The notes beneath the pieces were generated by a model. It did no database searches and had not been told where the DNA came from. It saw only the letters and a list, made by a program, of their open reading frames with translations. Shown piece by piece: positions 1-7,072 of a stretch of DNA of 40,847 nt; position 1 is the first letter of the stretch; the number at the start of each line of letters is the position of its first letter. Source of the stretch: Bacilli bacterium (GTDB lineage: Bacteria; Bacillota_I; Bacilli_A; RFN20; CAG-826). A program made the position numbers and the translations under genes. Location: positions 1 to 40,847 of the forward strand of contig CAAFZT010000064.1 of NCBI GenBank assembly GCA_900767605.1, given 5' to 3'.

Positions 1-118
1 GCTACGCTCTTCTTTCATCCCATACCTCACGATACTAGACTTGAGTTTCACTAGGTAGTTATAACGACATTCCTACTCGGGACTTTCACCCTTCAGATAT
101 ATGACATGCCCGTCACAC
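1..118 (-). mobile_element. Group II intron, 5' end (runs off the left edge)
   Basis: Read on the minus strand from 118 downward, the sequence begins GTGTGACGGGCATGTC and continues with GAAGGGTGAAAGTCCC, the usual look of a bacterial group II intron 5' end (GUGYG start and domain I). The intron body and any maturase lie beyond the window. The insertion point is immediately after the T-run of the terminator at 122-155, which is the classic target of class C introns. The right edge of the window carries the 3' end of a group II intron in the same orientation. They may be copies of one family, but this cannot be shown because the two pieces do not overlap. Confidence 0.75.
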
Positions 119-121
119 TGC

Positions 122-155
122 AAAAACGAAGCAGGCCCGAAACGGTCTGCTTTTT
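122..155. terminator. Rho-independent terminator (usable both ways) behind tRNA-His
   Basis: The stem AAGCAG (129-134) pairs with CTGCTT (147-152), with an inner CCG-AAA-CGG helix. A T-run follows on the minus strand (122-126) and another on the plus strand (151-155). It closes the minus-strand tRNA-His transcript and is the landing site of the left intron. Confidence 0.8.
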
Positions 156-207
156 GTTCTGGAATAAAGAAAAAACTACCGTCGAAGCGGTAGTTCATTC
201 TCTTAGG

Positions 208-284
208 TGGGGCGCGATAAGGGAGTCGGACCCTTTCATGTCCGGTTCACAGCCGGATGTGTTAACCGTTTCACCAATCGCGCC
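208..284 (-). tRNA. tRNA-His (GTG anticodon), CCA encoded
   Basis: On the minus strand an extra G (position -1) pairs with C73, as only tRNA-His has. The seven-pair acceptor GCGCGAT/ATCGCGC is complete and CCA is encoded at 210-208. The anticodon arm has stem CCGG/CCGG around loop bases including GTG. The T arm is AGGGTCCGACTCCCT. The anticodon and the -1 G agree on histidine. Confidence 0.95.
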
Positions 285-295
285 ACGGCTTAGAT

Positions 296-324
296 ATGAT
301 AGATGCGTTGCCGGCTATTCGCAA
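296..324 (-). promoter_or_regulatory. Sigma-70 type promoter of tRNA-His
   Basis: On the minus strand a -35 TTGCGA (324-319) is followed after 17 nt by a -10 TATCAT (301-296). This places the start about 5 nt before the tRNA 5' end. Confidence 0.7.
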
Positions 325-432
325 GGAAAAAATTCATAAAGTGTGAATTCTAATTTCTAGGCTTTTATGCCCATCGAAAGCGGGGTTTAGCCTTCGCGAA
401 TCGACACCAGGAGATGGAAGGATGGTTCGATC

Positions 433-1191
433 TTATTCTTTGACAGAATCGGATTCCGTCATCGGGTATTCGATATGAGGATAAACCGAGGAATGGTTCG
501 TGAGACGGAAATACTGCTCGCGGCTGAAATCCTGCCAATGGAAGAAAAGATTAGACAAGCGCAGGGAATATTCGCTTCCGTCTTTTTGGATATAGGTCAC
601 TTGGAAATAGGTCCCTCCATCGAGATCCGCTTCTAGACGCGTCGCTTTTCTAAACAAAGCTTTTTGAAGGAAAATGTAATTGAAATCCAAATCTCTCGCA
701 TCCTTAGATTTTTGAATTTCCGGATGATACTCAGAAGGATCCATCCCCTGGTGCCCAGATTCCAAAACAACTTCTTCTAGTTGGCTTCTCGACAAAGAAG
801 AAACCCAAGGGACCAACTCTTTTAATTGGTATTCTCGATCCGAATAAAAGGGATCCGCGGTAACCACGAGGGTAGAATCCCGTTCAGGCATAGCAAAATC
901 AAATTGCAGAAAGCCTTTATATTTTTGTTCATGGGAAGGAAGGATTTCGTTATTGTTGATGAAGGCATGGAAAGAAATGTCCGTCACTTCGGCAATTCGA
1001 AATTCAAAATCTGTTCCAAAGGTATAGTAGCCAGGCTTCGGCAAATCATAGCAAAGATCGGTATCCCCTTGGACCGTTAAAGCATACACGGGGTCGCCGT
1101 AAGGAGTCGTGATAAGCCCCATGTCACAACTTGCCAAAAGGCATATGCTAAGACAAATCGTTTTGAAGAAACGAGTTCTACTCCTTTTCAT
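433..1191 (-). CDS. Putative lipoprotein of unknown function
   Basis: This is a 252-residue protein with a basic start, a hydrophobic stretch and the lipobox LLASC, so it should be lipid-anchored on the outer face of the membrane. I placed the start at the ATG at 1191 because AAGGGG lies about 7 nt upstream. Upstream in-frame ATGs (1224, 1197) would put extra basic residues before the signal. The rest has no motif I recognise; it is rich in aromatic and acidic residues and looks like a small beta-rich extracellular domain. It lies about 40 nt downstream of the Nudix gene on the same strand and is probably co-transcribed. A short hairpin (CTTGAT/ATCAAG, 1208-1225) sits just before the ribosome site. 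Confidence 0.65.
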   Translation of the reverse strand: MKRSRTRFFKTICLSICLLASCDMGLITTPYGDPVYALTVQGDTDLCYDLPKPGYYTFGTDFEFRIAEVTDISFHAFINNNEILPSHEQKYKGFLQFDFAMPERDSTLVVTADPFYSDREYQLKELVPWVSSLSRSQLEEVVLESGHQGMDPSEYHPEIQKSKDARDLDFNYIFLQKALFRKATRLEADLDGGTYFQVTYIQKDGSEYSLRLSNLFFHWQDFSREQYFRLTNHSSVYPHIEYPMTESDSVKE

Positions 1192-1232
1192 TTTCATTCC
1201 CCTTTTTCTTGATTCTACCATCAAGAAGACGA

Positions 1233-1754
1233 CTAATGCGTGGTTTTTATCTCTAGATAATTTTTGGCTTCTAGCAAAAAGGGCAACTCCCTTTGCTTGA
1301 CAAGTCCAGCCACCCCATGGTCTTCTTGCTTGTCGTAAGCTGATATTGCTTCATCCAGAGAATAAAAATCCGTGTGTTGGATAAACCCATCTCCCTCTGA
1401 AACAAAATGTTTTCCCTTTTGAGAAAGGATGCGACATAAATAAAAATGGTTGATGTTTTTTCGTCCAATCAAGTTATAGGCGTCTTCCACTTCTCCTAGT
1501 TGGCAAAGAATTTGAATATCCGCCCCCGTTTCTTCGAGGCATTCTCGCTTTACGGCTTCTTCAAACGTTTCCCCTTCATCCACCCCTCCCCCGGGAGTCT
1601 CTAGATAAGTTTGATTTCCAAAAATATCGTCGCGATGAAGAGTGTGCAAGGCGATTTTATTTTGGTCATTGAGCAAAATGGCACGGGCGACAAGACGCGT
1701 GTTGGTGAACCCGGTGAAAGGGTATTCATTATCCGTTAGATGAAGATGCAACAT
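1233..1754 (-). CDS. Nudix hydrolase
   Basis: This is a 173-residue Nudix-fold pyrophosphohydrolase. The Nudix box GX5EX7REUXEEXGU is complete at about residues 55-77 (GGGVDEGETFEEAVKREC followed by LEETGA), including the metal-binding REXXEE. The length is normal for a stand-alone enzyme. The substrate (oxidised nucleotide, sugar nucleotide or dinucleotide) cannot be read from the sequence. No Shine-Dalgarno site precedes the ATG; instead a TAGAAT -10-like box ends 6 nt upstream, so the mRNA may be leaderless. It is divergent from the membrane protein at 1802, with 47 nt between the starts. Confidence 0.9.
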   Translation of the reverse strand: MLHLHLTDNEYPFTGFTNTRLVARAILLNDQNKIALHTLHRDDIFGNQTYLETPGGGVDEGETFEEAVKRECLEETGADIQILCQLGEVEDAYNLIGRKNINHFYLCRILSQKGKHFVSEGDGFIQHTDFYSLDEAISAYDKQEDHGVAGLVKQRELPFLLEAKNYLEIKTTH

Positions 1755-1801
1755 GGGCTTATTCTAGTTCAGTCTAAAGGATTGGTGTATCATCAAAAGC
1801 G

Positions 1802-2476
1802 ATGATTGTCCTTCGGAATCGTTTTTTAGCCCTCTTCTATCGTATTCTAGCCCTTGGGGCCTTTCTTACCTCTCTCGTCTTTTTTTGGCGAGAGTTTTAT
1901 GAATATACCTATGCGCCCATTTGCTATTTCGAAGTGGAAGCTGGGCTTTTTTATCTCTTCATTTTGTTTTTGGCCATTATCCTCAATATCATCGATCTCC
2001 GTCGTGGCGTTAGTGGACTGGCTTCTAGCGTCTACATGCCCGTCAGTTTAGCTGCGACGGCTTATTGCTTTATCAGCGGAACCATGGGACTTGGATATAT
2101 GCTGCCCATTCAGGGAATGAAGTCGCTTCCCTGCATTCTTTATTACGTCGCTCTCATTTTGATTCCTCTCCTTGAATGGATTCTATTTGAAGAAAAAGGC
2201 GGGGTGGCTTTTTACACCGGCTTGAATTGGATGATTTATCCCGTTCTCTATATGGTGTTCTCGCTTTTCCGCGCGGTCATTTTCCCCGATAGTCCGGTCA
2301 TTGAATCTAACGGCAGCATGTACTGCTATTCCTTCTATAATCCCAATGATCCGTTCTTCTTCCTTTGGATTTTCCTCGCGTTCCTTGGAATGTTTTTATT
2401 CTTCGTTTTCCTTTTGTTCCTCAACAATTGTTTGGGAAGGAAATACAAAAAGAAGAAAAACATCTTGTTTGATTAG
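1802..2476 (+). CDS. Pr6Pr/FAR-17a-like integral membrane protein
   Basis: This is a 224-residue protein with about six hydrophobic helices and a basic tail (RKYKKKK). The layout resembles the Pr6Pr (FAR-17a/AIG1-like) family: a first helix, an FEVEAGLFYL segment where the family has FTxxSN, a central helix ending LLEWILFEE, WMIYPVLYMVF, and a late YSFYNPNDP where the family has a YPF-D motif. The function of bacterial members is unknown. The assignment rests on pattern memory, not on a search. No ribosome site precedes the ATG, but TATCAT lies 8 nt upstream, which would give an almost leaderless transcript. It converges with the gene at 2473, overlapping by 4 nt. Confidence 0.65.
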   Translation: MIVLRNRFLALFYRILALGAFLTSLVFFWREFYEYTYAPICYFEVEAGLFYLFILFLAIILNIIDLRRGVSGLASSVYMPVSLAATAYCFISGTMGLGYMLPIQGMKSLPCILYYVALILIPLLEWILFEEKGGVAFYTGLNWMIYPVLYMVFSLFRAVIFPDSPVIESNGSMYCYSFYNPNDPFFFLWIFLAFLGMFLFFVFLLFLNNCLGRKYKKKKNILFD

Positions 2477-2886
2477 GCTTTCTTGCCTCTTTTTCCGCGT
2501 AAAACTCGACGAAACAAAATTCCTTCTCCGTCGATTTTTGCCCTTTTTGGTTCATCAAATTCCACATATTCTAACATCCACTTCTCCGGTTTCCCTCTAG
2601 ACTGGACTCCTAAATATACAGTCCGGAAGGTGTCTTCTTTTCGGTAGACCCTTGCATAAACAATCTTCTTCTGATCCGGGGTGATGAGAACAAAATCGGG
2701 GCGGCGAAGCAAGCGGCCTACCGATTCCAATACCTTCAAATAATCATGGGGGCGATGCGTGGCCAAGCGATTGACCTCATAGGCATCCATGTAAATGGAT
2801 ACATCGTTAGTTAAACGAAGTTCCAACACCTCCTCCACTTTTCTCGTAATTCGTCCTAGTTTTAATGGCGGTTCTTTCATTTCCAT
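2473..2886 (-). CDS. Small protein resembling PBECR-type nuclease-fold domains
   Basis: This is a 137-residue soluble protein. I placed the start at the ATG at 2886 because GGAGG lies 7 nt upstream. The longer reading frame upstream would be translated from AT-rich intergenic DNA. A charged N-terminus (about 1-20) is followed by a domain with pattern DVSIYMDAYEVNRLATHRPHD, LLRRPDFVLITPDQKKIVY, ARVYRK and TVYLGVQSRGK. The order 'residue resting on His, then PDxV, then a strand with K, then a T-x-Y strand' recalls the phage-Barnase-EndoU-ColicinE5-RelE-like group of small nuclease folds. That is a resemblance only, and no activity should be assumed. It is divergent from the TrmH gene. Confidence 0.55.
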   Translation of the reverse strand: MEMKEPPLKLGRITRKVEEVLELRLTNDVSIYMDAYEVNRLATHRPHDYLKVLESVGRLLRRPDFVLITPDQKKIVYARVYRKEDTFRTVYLGVQSRGKPEKWMLEYVEFDEPKRAKIDGEGILFRRVLRGKRGKKA

Positions 2887-3009
2887 TTTCTTTTCCTCCA
2901 TAGAACTTAGAACGAAAAAATCGAAAAATTTTTGATAATTATTTTCGCAAAAAATCAAAAGTCCGCACGAGATGGTAGAAATCACTCTAAAAAAAGCGAT
3001 AATGATTCC

Positions 3010-3720
3010 ATGAATCCCTACTCAAAAAATGGCACGTCGTCCTTCGCCCTTGGCACCCAAGCAACGTTTTATCTTTTAGAAAAGATGCCAAAGCAGGCGC
3101 GCCGCATTTATATTTCCCCCCTTCAAACTCGAGATGACACCTATCAAAGGCTTCGTGAATTAGCAAAGCAATATAAAATCCCCGTGATTGAGAACAATCA
3201 GAAAATCTTCAAGGAACTTTCTGGCAAGGATAACACCATGGTCATCGGGGAATTTGAAAAGTTCCAAAGTGACTTAGACCTATCCAGTAACCACGTCGTT
3301 CTCGTTAACCCCATGAATATGGGAAACTTAGGGACGATTGAACGTTGCCTTGTGGGTTTTGGCATCCACGACTTGGCGATCATTGCCCCTTCCGCGGATC
3401 CCTTTGATCCCAAAGTTGTCCGCGCATCGATGGGGGCTCTATTTCACCTACGCATCCGCCTCTTTTCTTCTTTTGAAGAATATCAAGCTGTCGCGGGAAC
3501 CCGCCATTTTTACCCCTTTATGTTGCAGGCAAAATCCTTTTTGCCCCAAGCCAAAATCACCTCTCCCTGGTCTTTGATATTCGGGAACGAATCCACTGGT
3601 TTGGATCCTCGTTTCCTCTCTTGCGGCGAGCCCTTAAAAATCCCGCAAACTCCAGATGTAGATAGCCTCAATTTAGATAACGCCGTTGCGATTGCCCTGT
3701 ACCAATTCACTTGCCGTTAA
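3010..3720 (+). CDS. TrmH/SpoU family RNA 2'-O-methyltransferase
   Basis: This is a 236-residue SPOUT-class RNA ribose methyltransferase. The three family motifs are present in order: NPMNMGNLGTIERC (motif 1, SAM-site arginine/asparagine region), IFGNESTGLD (motif 2) and DSLNLDNAVAIALYQF (motif 3). These form the trefoil knot that binds S-adenosylmethionine. The N-terminal part (LLEKMPKQARRIYIS) fits the L30e-like substrate-binding half. The start at 3010 matches the usual family start; the extra upstream 26 codons are low-complexity. No ribosome site is visible, but GATAAT ends 6 nt before the ATG, so translation may be leaderless. The target nucleotide (tRNA or rRNA) is not deducible. Confidence 0.85.
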   Translation: MNPYSKNGTSSFALGTQATFYLLEKMPKQARRIYISPLQTRDDTYQRLRELAKQYKIPVIENNQKIFKELSGKDNTMVIGEFEKFQSDLDLSSNHVVLVNPMNMGNLGTIERCLVGFGIHDLAIIAPSADPFDPKVVRASMGALFHLRIRLFSSFEEYQAVAGTRHFYPFMLQAKSFLPQAKITSPWSLIFGNESTGLDPRFLSCGEPLKIPQTPDVDSLNLDNAVAIALYQFTCR

Positions 3721-3736
3721 AAGCGCTTTCAGGATA

Positions 3737-3769
3737 GGCTCATCCCCTTAGGGATTGCCTTTCGTTTTT
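3737..3769 (+). terminator. Rho-independent terminator after trmH-like gene
   Basis: The hairpin GGC-ATCCC / GGGAT-GCC (3737-3759) is followed by TTTCGTTTTT on the plus strand. Confidence 0.65.
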
Positions 3770-3793
3770 GAATGGATAGAATAGTCAAACGCT

Positions 3794-5236
3794 ATGAGTC
3801 AACCAAGTTCTAACACCGCCCCAAAACGCCAAGGGATATTTTCAAAAATCCGAAGCATGGATTTAACGACGGGGAACCTCTTTTTTAAACTCGCTTTATT
3901 CGCCTTGCCAATGGCCTTAACAACCATTTTGCAACTGCTTTATACCACCGTCGATTTGGTGTCCGTTCATTATTGGGGTGGAGGAGAAAACAGCGCTTCT
4001 GCCATTAGTGGAAACGGCGCTCTCATCAATCTCATCGTCGTCATGTTTAGCGGCATCTCCATCGGAGCCAACGTCGCCATCGGCAACGCTGTGGGGGCCA
4101 AACGCCAAGATCACGCCCAAAAAGTGTTGCACACCTCCATGATTTTCGGTTTGATCACCGGAATTGTTGTTGGTCTTTTCGGCTTCTTCTGCACGCCGTT
4201 TTTCTTGAAACTAATCGACGTCGAACCCGCTTACATGGAAGAAGCGACGCAGTATATGCGCATTTACTTTATCGGCATGCCCGTTTTGATGGTTTTTAAC
4301 TATGCCGCGCAGGTTCACCGTGCAATCGGAGATAGTTCCACTCCGTTCTTCGCGTTGTTGCTTTCTGGACTATTGAACGTCTTGTTCGACTTCTTGTTCG
4401 TCTACGTTTGGAGACTTAACGTCGCCGGGGTTGCTTGGGCTACCGTTATTTCCGAAGCAACAAGCGCATTCCTTTTGGTTCTCTCTTTGTTTCTTCACAA
4501 AAAAGCGTTCGTTCATTTGGAATGGAAACAATTTAAAATCGACCCTTCTTCTTTGGGAGAAATCGTAAAGCTCGGATTGCCGGCTGGACTTCAGGGCTTC
4601 TTCTTTGCTTTGCCCAACACGTTTATCCAAGCCGCGCTTTACGATATCGGGACCGGTAACGTCCCCCTTCAAAACGGGGCCATTGCCGCGAACAACATCA
4701 ATAACTTCAACTACGCTTTCATCGAGGCCTTTGCATCGGCAACCATGGCCTTCACCGCTCAGAATTTCGGAGCCAAGAAAAAGGAGAACATCCGCAAAGT
4801 TCTTACCTATGGCCTTATTTGGGTGGCTATTTTGGAAGCGTTATATTCGTTATTGATTGCCTTTGCTTATCAACCTCTTCTTTCGTTATTTGTCGATGGC
4901 GACAACTCCGCGGCCATCATGGCGGGAAGAGACCGTCTATGGATTGTTGGATTCACTTATATTTTGGATGGGATCATGGATGTCACGAGCGGTTCCATGA
5001 AGGGCATGCGACACCCATTAGCCCCGGCTATCATCACCGCTTTAACCTGCACTGTATTCCGTATCCTCATGATTGAAGGCGTTATTCTTCGCGTTGAAGA
5101 AATGCGCACGGTCTTGTGGCTTTATAGTGTCTACCCCTTCTCCTGGATTCTTGCCGTGATTGCCGACGGGATTTGTTTGCCATGCATTTTCAAAAAAGAA
5201 GCTAAGAAAATGGAGATGGAGAATTCCGCGAACTAA
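3794..5236 (+). CDS. MATE family multidrug/cation efflux transporter
   Basis: This is a 480-residue integral membrane protein with about twelve helices. The first half starts LFKLALFALPMALTTILQLLYTTVDLVSV, and the second half repeats the same plan from KLGLPAGLQGFFFALPNTFIQAAL, as in MATE (NorM/DinF-like) antiporters. The motif GNALGA-type segment GNAVGAKRQDHA and the internal MGMRHP-like GSMKGMRHP are typical. It should expel drugs or metabolites using Na+ or H+. No ribosome site is seen; TAGAAT (3777-3782) lies 11 nt before the ATG, so the leader would be very short. It converges with the ABC permease gene, leaving 5 nt between the stops. Confidence 0.9.
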   Translation: MSQPSSNTAPKRQGIFSKIRSMDLTTGNLFFKLALFALPMALTTILQLLYTTVDLVSVHYWGGGENSASAISGNGALINLIVVMFSGISIGANVAIGNAVGAKRQDHAQKVLHTSMIFGLITGIVVGLFGFFCTPFFLKLIDVEPAYMEEATQYMRIYFIGMPVLMVFNYAAQVHRAIGDSSTPFFALLLSGLLNVLFDFLFVYVWRLNVAGVAWATVISEATSAFLLVLSLFLHKKAFVHLEWKQFKIDPSSLGEIVKLGLPAGLQGFFFALPNTFIQAALYDIGTGNVPLQNGAIAANNINNFNYAFIEAFASATMAFTAQNFGAKKKENIRKVLTYGLIWVAILEALYSLLIAFAYQPLLSLFVDGDNSAAIMAGRDRLWIVGFTYILDGIMDVTSGSMKGMRHPLAPAIITALTCTVFRILMIEGVILRVEEMRTVLWLYSVYPFSWILAVIADGICLPCIFKKEAKKMEMENSAN

Positions 5237-5241
5237 TTCTT

Positions 5242-5910
5242 TTATAGATCGATTTTTTGGAAACGTTTTTCTGCCGCTTTATCCGCCCATAAGCTCAGGA
5301 GGAAAAAGGCGGCTAGCCCTACGATAAAGGAAGCGATTCGAACTCCCCAAGACAAAGGAGAGGAGCAATCATTGATAAAGTCCGCCGCGGGTTCATAAGC
5401 CATGAATGGGGCGGAAATGACTAGTCCCAATAAAGCCGTTGCAAAAGGTGGGATGAGGAAAGGAACGATTCTCCGGCTTTCCGGATTTTTATAATACAAG
5501 GGAAAGAACAAAAGGTTATAAAACCCATATAGAAGCAAAGCGGCTCCTAAAGAGGTTAGATTGAATCCGATGTCCGCATAACGGCTTTCTTCCGGCATCA
5601 TGGGGGATAAAACAAAACGTTTAACCATCGCAAAGGGGATGGCAATCAGCAAACTCACTATCTGCAAGAAGCAAACAAGAAACATTTTTGCTTTCACAAC
5701 GTCCTTTTTATGGACGGGCAAGAGAGAGGTATAAAGAGGATCGCGGTCGGATTGAGCGACCGAGAATAAAACGGAAAAGCCCGAAAGGGGATATAAAAGC
5801 GTGGCAACCGCAGGATAATTAGGAATGATGCAGAGACAATTAAGCGCCACAAAAATCCAAGTTTGAACTGGGACGCAAAGCCGTAATTCTTTATAGAGGA
5901 GATTCTTCAT
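5242..5910 (-). CDS. ABC-2 type permease subunit
   Basis: This is a 222-residue protein with about six membrane helices, beginning MKNLLYKELRLCV, the usual cytoplasmic N-terminal amphipathic helix of ABC-2 permeases. It is the membrane partner of the ATPase just upstream, whose last 20 nt overlap its start. AAAGGGG lies about 8 nt before the ATG. The trio AbrB-ATPase-permease most likely forms an exporter or bacitracin/peptide-response type transporter. The substrate is unknown. Confidence 0.75.
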   Translation of the reverse strand: MKNLLYKELRLCVPVQTWIFVALNCLCIIPNYPAVATLLYPLSGFSVLFSVAQSDRDPLYTSLLPVHKKDVVKAKMFLVCFLQIVSLLIAIPFAMVKRFVLSPMMPEESRYADIGFNLTSLGAALLLYGFYNLLFFPLYYKNPESRRIVPFLIPPFATALLGLVISAPFMAYEPAADFINDCSSPLSWGVRIASFIVGLAAFFLLSLWADKAAEKRFQKIDL

Positions 5911-6760
5911 CTTCTTGACCCCTTTCTATCGCCAACATGATTTCTTCTAGCCCCGCTTCTTTTAAGGCTTCAGGAGGAAATAAGGAAGCGTCTTTTGCTC
6001 GAATCGTCCCTTCGAATTTCCCCAAACGTTTACGGAGGTGAAGAATCACGCTTTCGCGTTCTGGGGTTAATAACGCTTCTTCTGCTTCAACGTGCAAATA
6101 CCCTTTTTTAAACGTTTCGATAGGAGAGGAAGCGACGATCTTCCCCTCGCGAATATACGTCACGTCATCCGCGATTTTCTCTAAATCCGAAATCACATGG
6201 GTAGAGAAAGCAATGGATGTTCCTTTCTTTTGGGCGATGCGACGAAGGCTATCGAGCAATTCATCGCGGCTAACTGGATCTAGCCCGGAAGTCGGCTCGT
6301 CCAAAAGAAGCAATTTGGCTTGGTGGCTTAACGCTAAAGCAAGCAGGTACTTGACCTTCATTCCATTGCTCAGCTCTTTGATTTTCTTGGATTCATCGAT
6401 TTCAAAATATCGAATCCATTCTTCATATAATTTTTGATTCCAATGGGAATAAAACCGGCTCGTGACTTTGGTTAAGGTAGCCACTTTGGAATTGGGGTGC
6501 ATGTCGACTCCGCCGAAAAGAATGCCAATATCGTCTTTCATGTGGCATTCGTCTCGATGAAGTGGTTCCCCATCGATAAGGATTTGGCCTTCATCGATTC
6601 CAATAAGGCCATAAATGGCTTTAAGGGTTGTTGTTTTCCCCGCTCCATTTCTTCCAATATAGCCCATGATGTGACCGGGTAGCACGTCAAAGGATACGTG
6701 CTCCAAGTCAAATTTTGGATAATGCTTGGAAACGTTTTGCAGTGATAGAATCGGATTCAT
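5891..6760 (-). CDS. ABC transporter ATP-binding protein
   Basis: This is a 289-residue ATPase. Walker A GRNGAGKTTTL is at about residues 35-45, the signature loop reads LSNGM (the LSxGM variant common in YtrB/EcsA-like exporters rather than LSGGQ), Walker B plus D-loop LLLLDEPTSGLDP follows, and the switch region is STHVISD. A C-terminal extension of about 70 residues (HVEAEEALLTPERES and on) is typical of drug or peptide exporters. The start is the ATG at 6760, which overlaps the AbrB stop as ATGA and has AGAGGAG about 5 nt upstream. Confidence 0.88.
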   Translation of the reverse strand: MNPILSLQNVSKHYPKFDLEHVSFDVLPGHIMGYIGRNGAGKTTTLKAIYGLIGIDEGQILIDGEPLHRDECHMKDDIGILFGGVDMHPNSKVATLTKVTSRFYSHWNQKLYEEWIRYFEIDESKKIKELSNGMKVKYLLALALSHQAKLLLLDEPTSGLDPVSRDELLDSLRRIAQKKGTSIAFSTHVISDLEKIADDVTYIREGKIVASSPIETFKKGYLHVEAEEALLTPERESVILHLRKRLGKFEGTIRAKDASLFPPEALKEAGLEEIMLAIERGQEDEESPL

Positions 6761-6960
6761 TTCGGCTCCTCTTGATCCATCCACTTGGTCACAAAATCGC
6801 TTTTGACAATGGCGATGCCTTTTTTCTTATCCGCTAAAACAAGCAAAGTATCCCCTTCTTCTAAGCCAAACATTTGACGGATGCTGGCGGGAATCACAAT
6901 TTGGCCCTTGCTGCCAAGGGTAGCCGTTCCCACCAATTTTGTCTTCTCGTTTATTTTCAT
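6757..6960 (-). CDS. AbrB/MazE/SpoVT-type DNA-binding regulator
   Basis: This is a 67-residue swapped-hairpin regulator. The core LGSKGQIVIPASIRQMFGLEEGDTLLV fits the AbrB-like beta-barrel consensus. It is the first gene of a three-gene operon with an ABC ATPase and an ABC-2 permease, and its stop overlaps the ATPase start. It therefore probably controls the transporter operon autogenously. GTAGGA precedes the ATG and a good promoter lies at 6985-7012. The same fold serves as antitoxin in MazEF pairs, but no toxin gene is adjacent. Confidence 0.85.
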   Translation of the reverse strand: MKINEKTKLVGTATLGSKGQIVIPASIRQMFGLEEGDTLLVLADKKKGIAIVKSDFVTKWMDQEEPK

Positions 6961-6984
6961 ACTTTTCCTACTTTTCTTACCTAA

Positions 6985-7012
6985 ATCATAGGGTAAAAAT
7001 TCGAAGAATCAA
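6985..7012 (-). promoter_or_regulatory. Promoter of the AbrB-ABC operon
   Basis: On the minus strand TTGATT (7012-7007), a 16-nt spacer and TATGAT (6990-6985) precede the AbrB start by about 25 nt. Confidence 0.6.
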
Positions 7013-7024
7013 GGAAAACAACGT

Positions 7025-7051
7025 AAAAGCCGATGGGAATGACCCACCGGC
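7025..7051 (-). terminator. Terminator of the oleate hydratase gene
   Basis: The stem GCCG-A-TGGG / CCCA-C-CGGC (7029-7051) is followed on the minus strand by TTTT. On the plus strand it is also followed by six T, so it could act in both directions. Confidence 0.75.
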
Positions 7052-7072
7052 ATTTTTTCTAATTCCTTTTGA

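Noticed and set aside
106..339. 77-codon plus-strand reading frame
   Set aside because: It runs across the terminator and through tRNA-His on the opposite strand and has no gene-like sequence.
2932..3009. Longer start for the TrmH gene
   Set aside because: The added residues are translated from AT-rich intergenic DNA and are not in the family.
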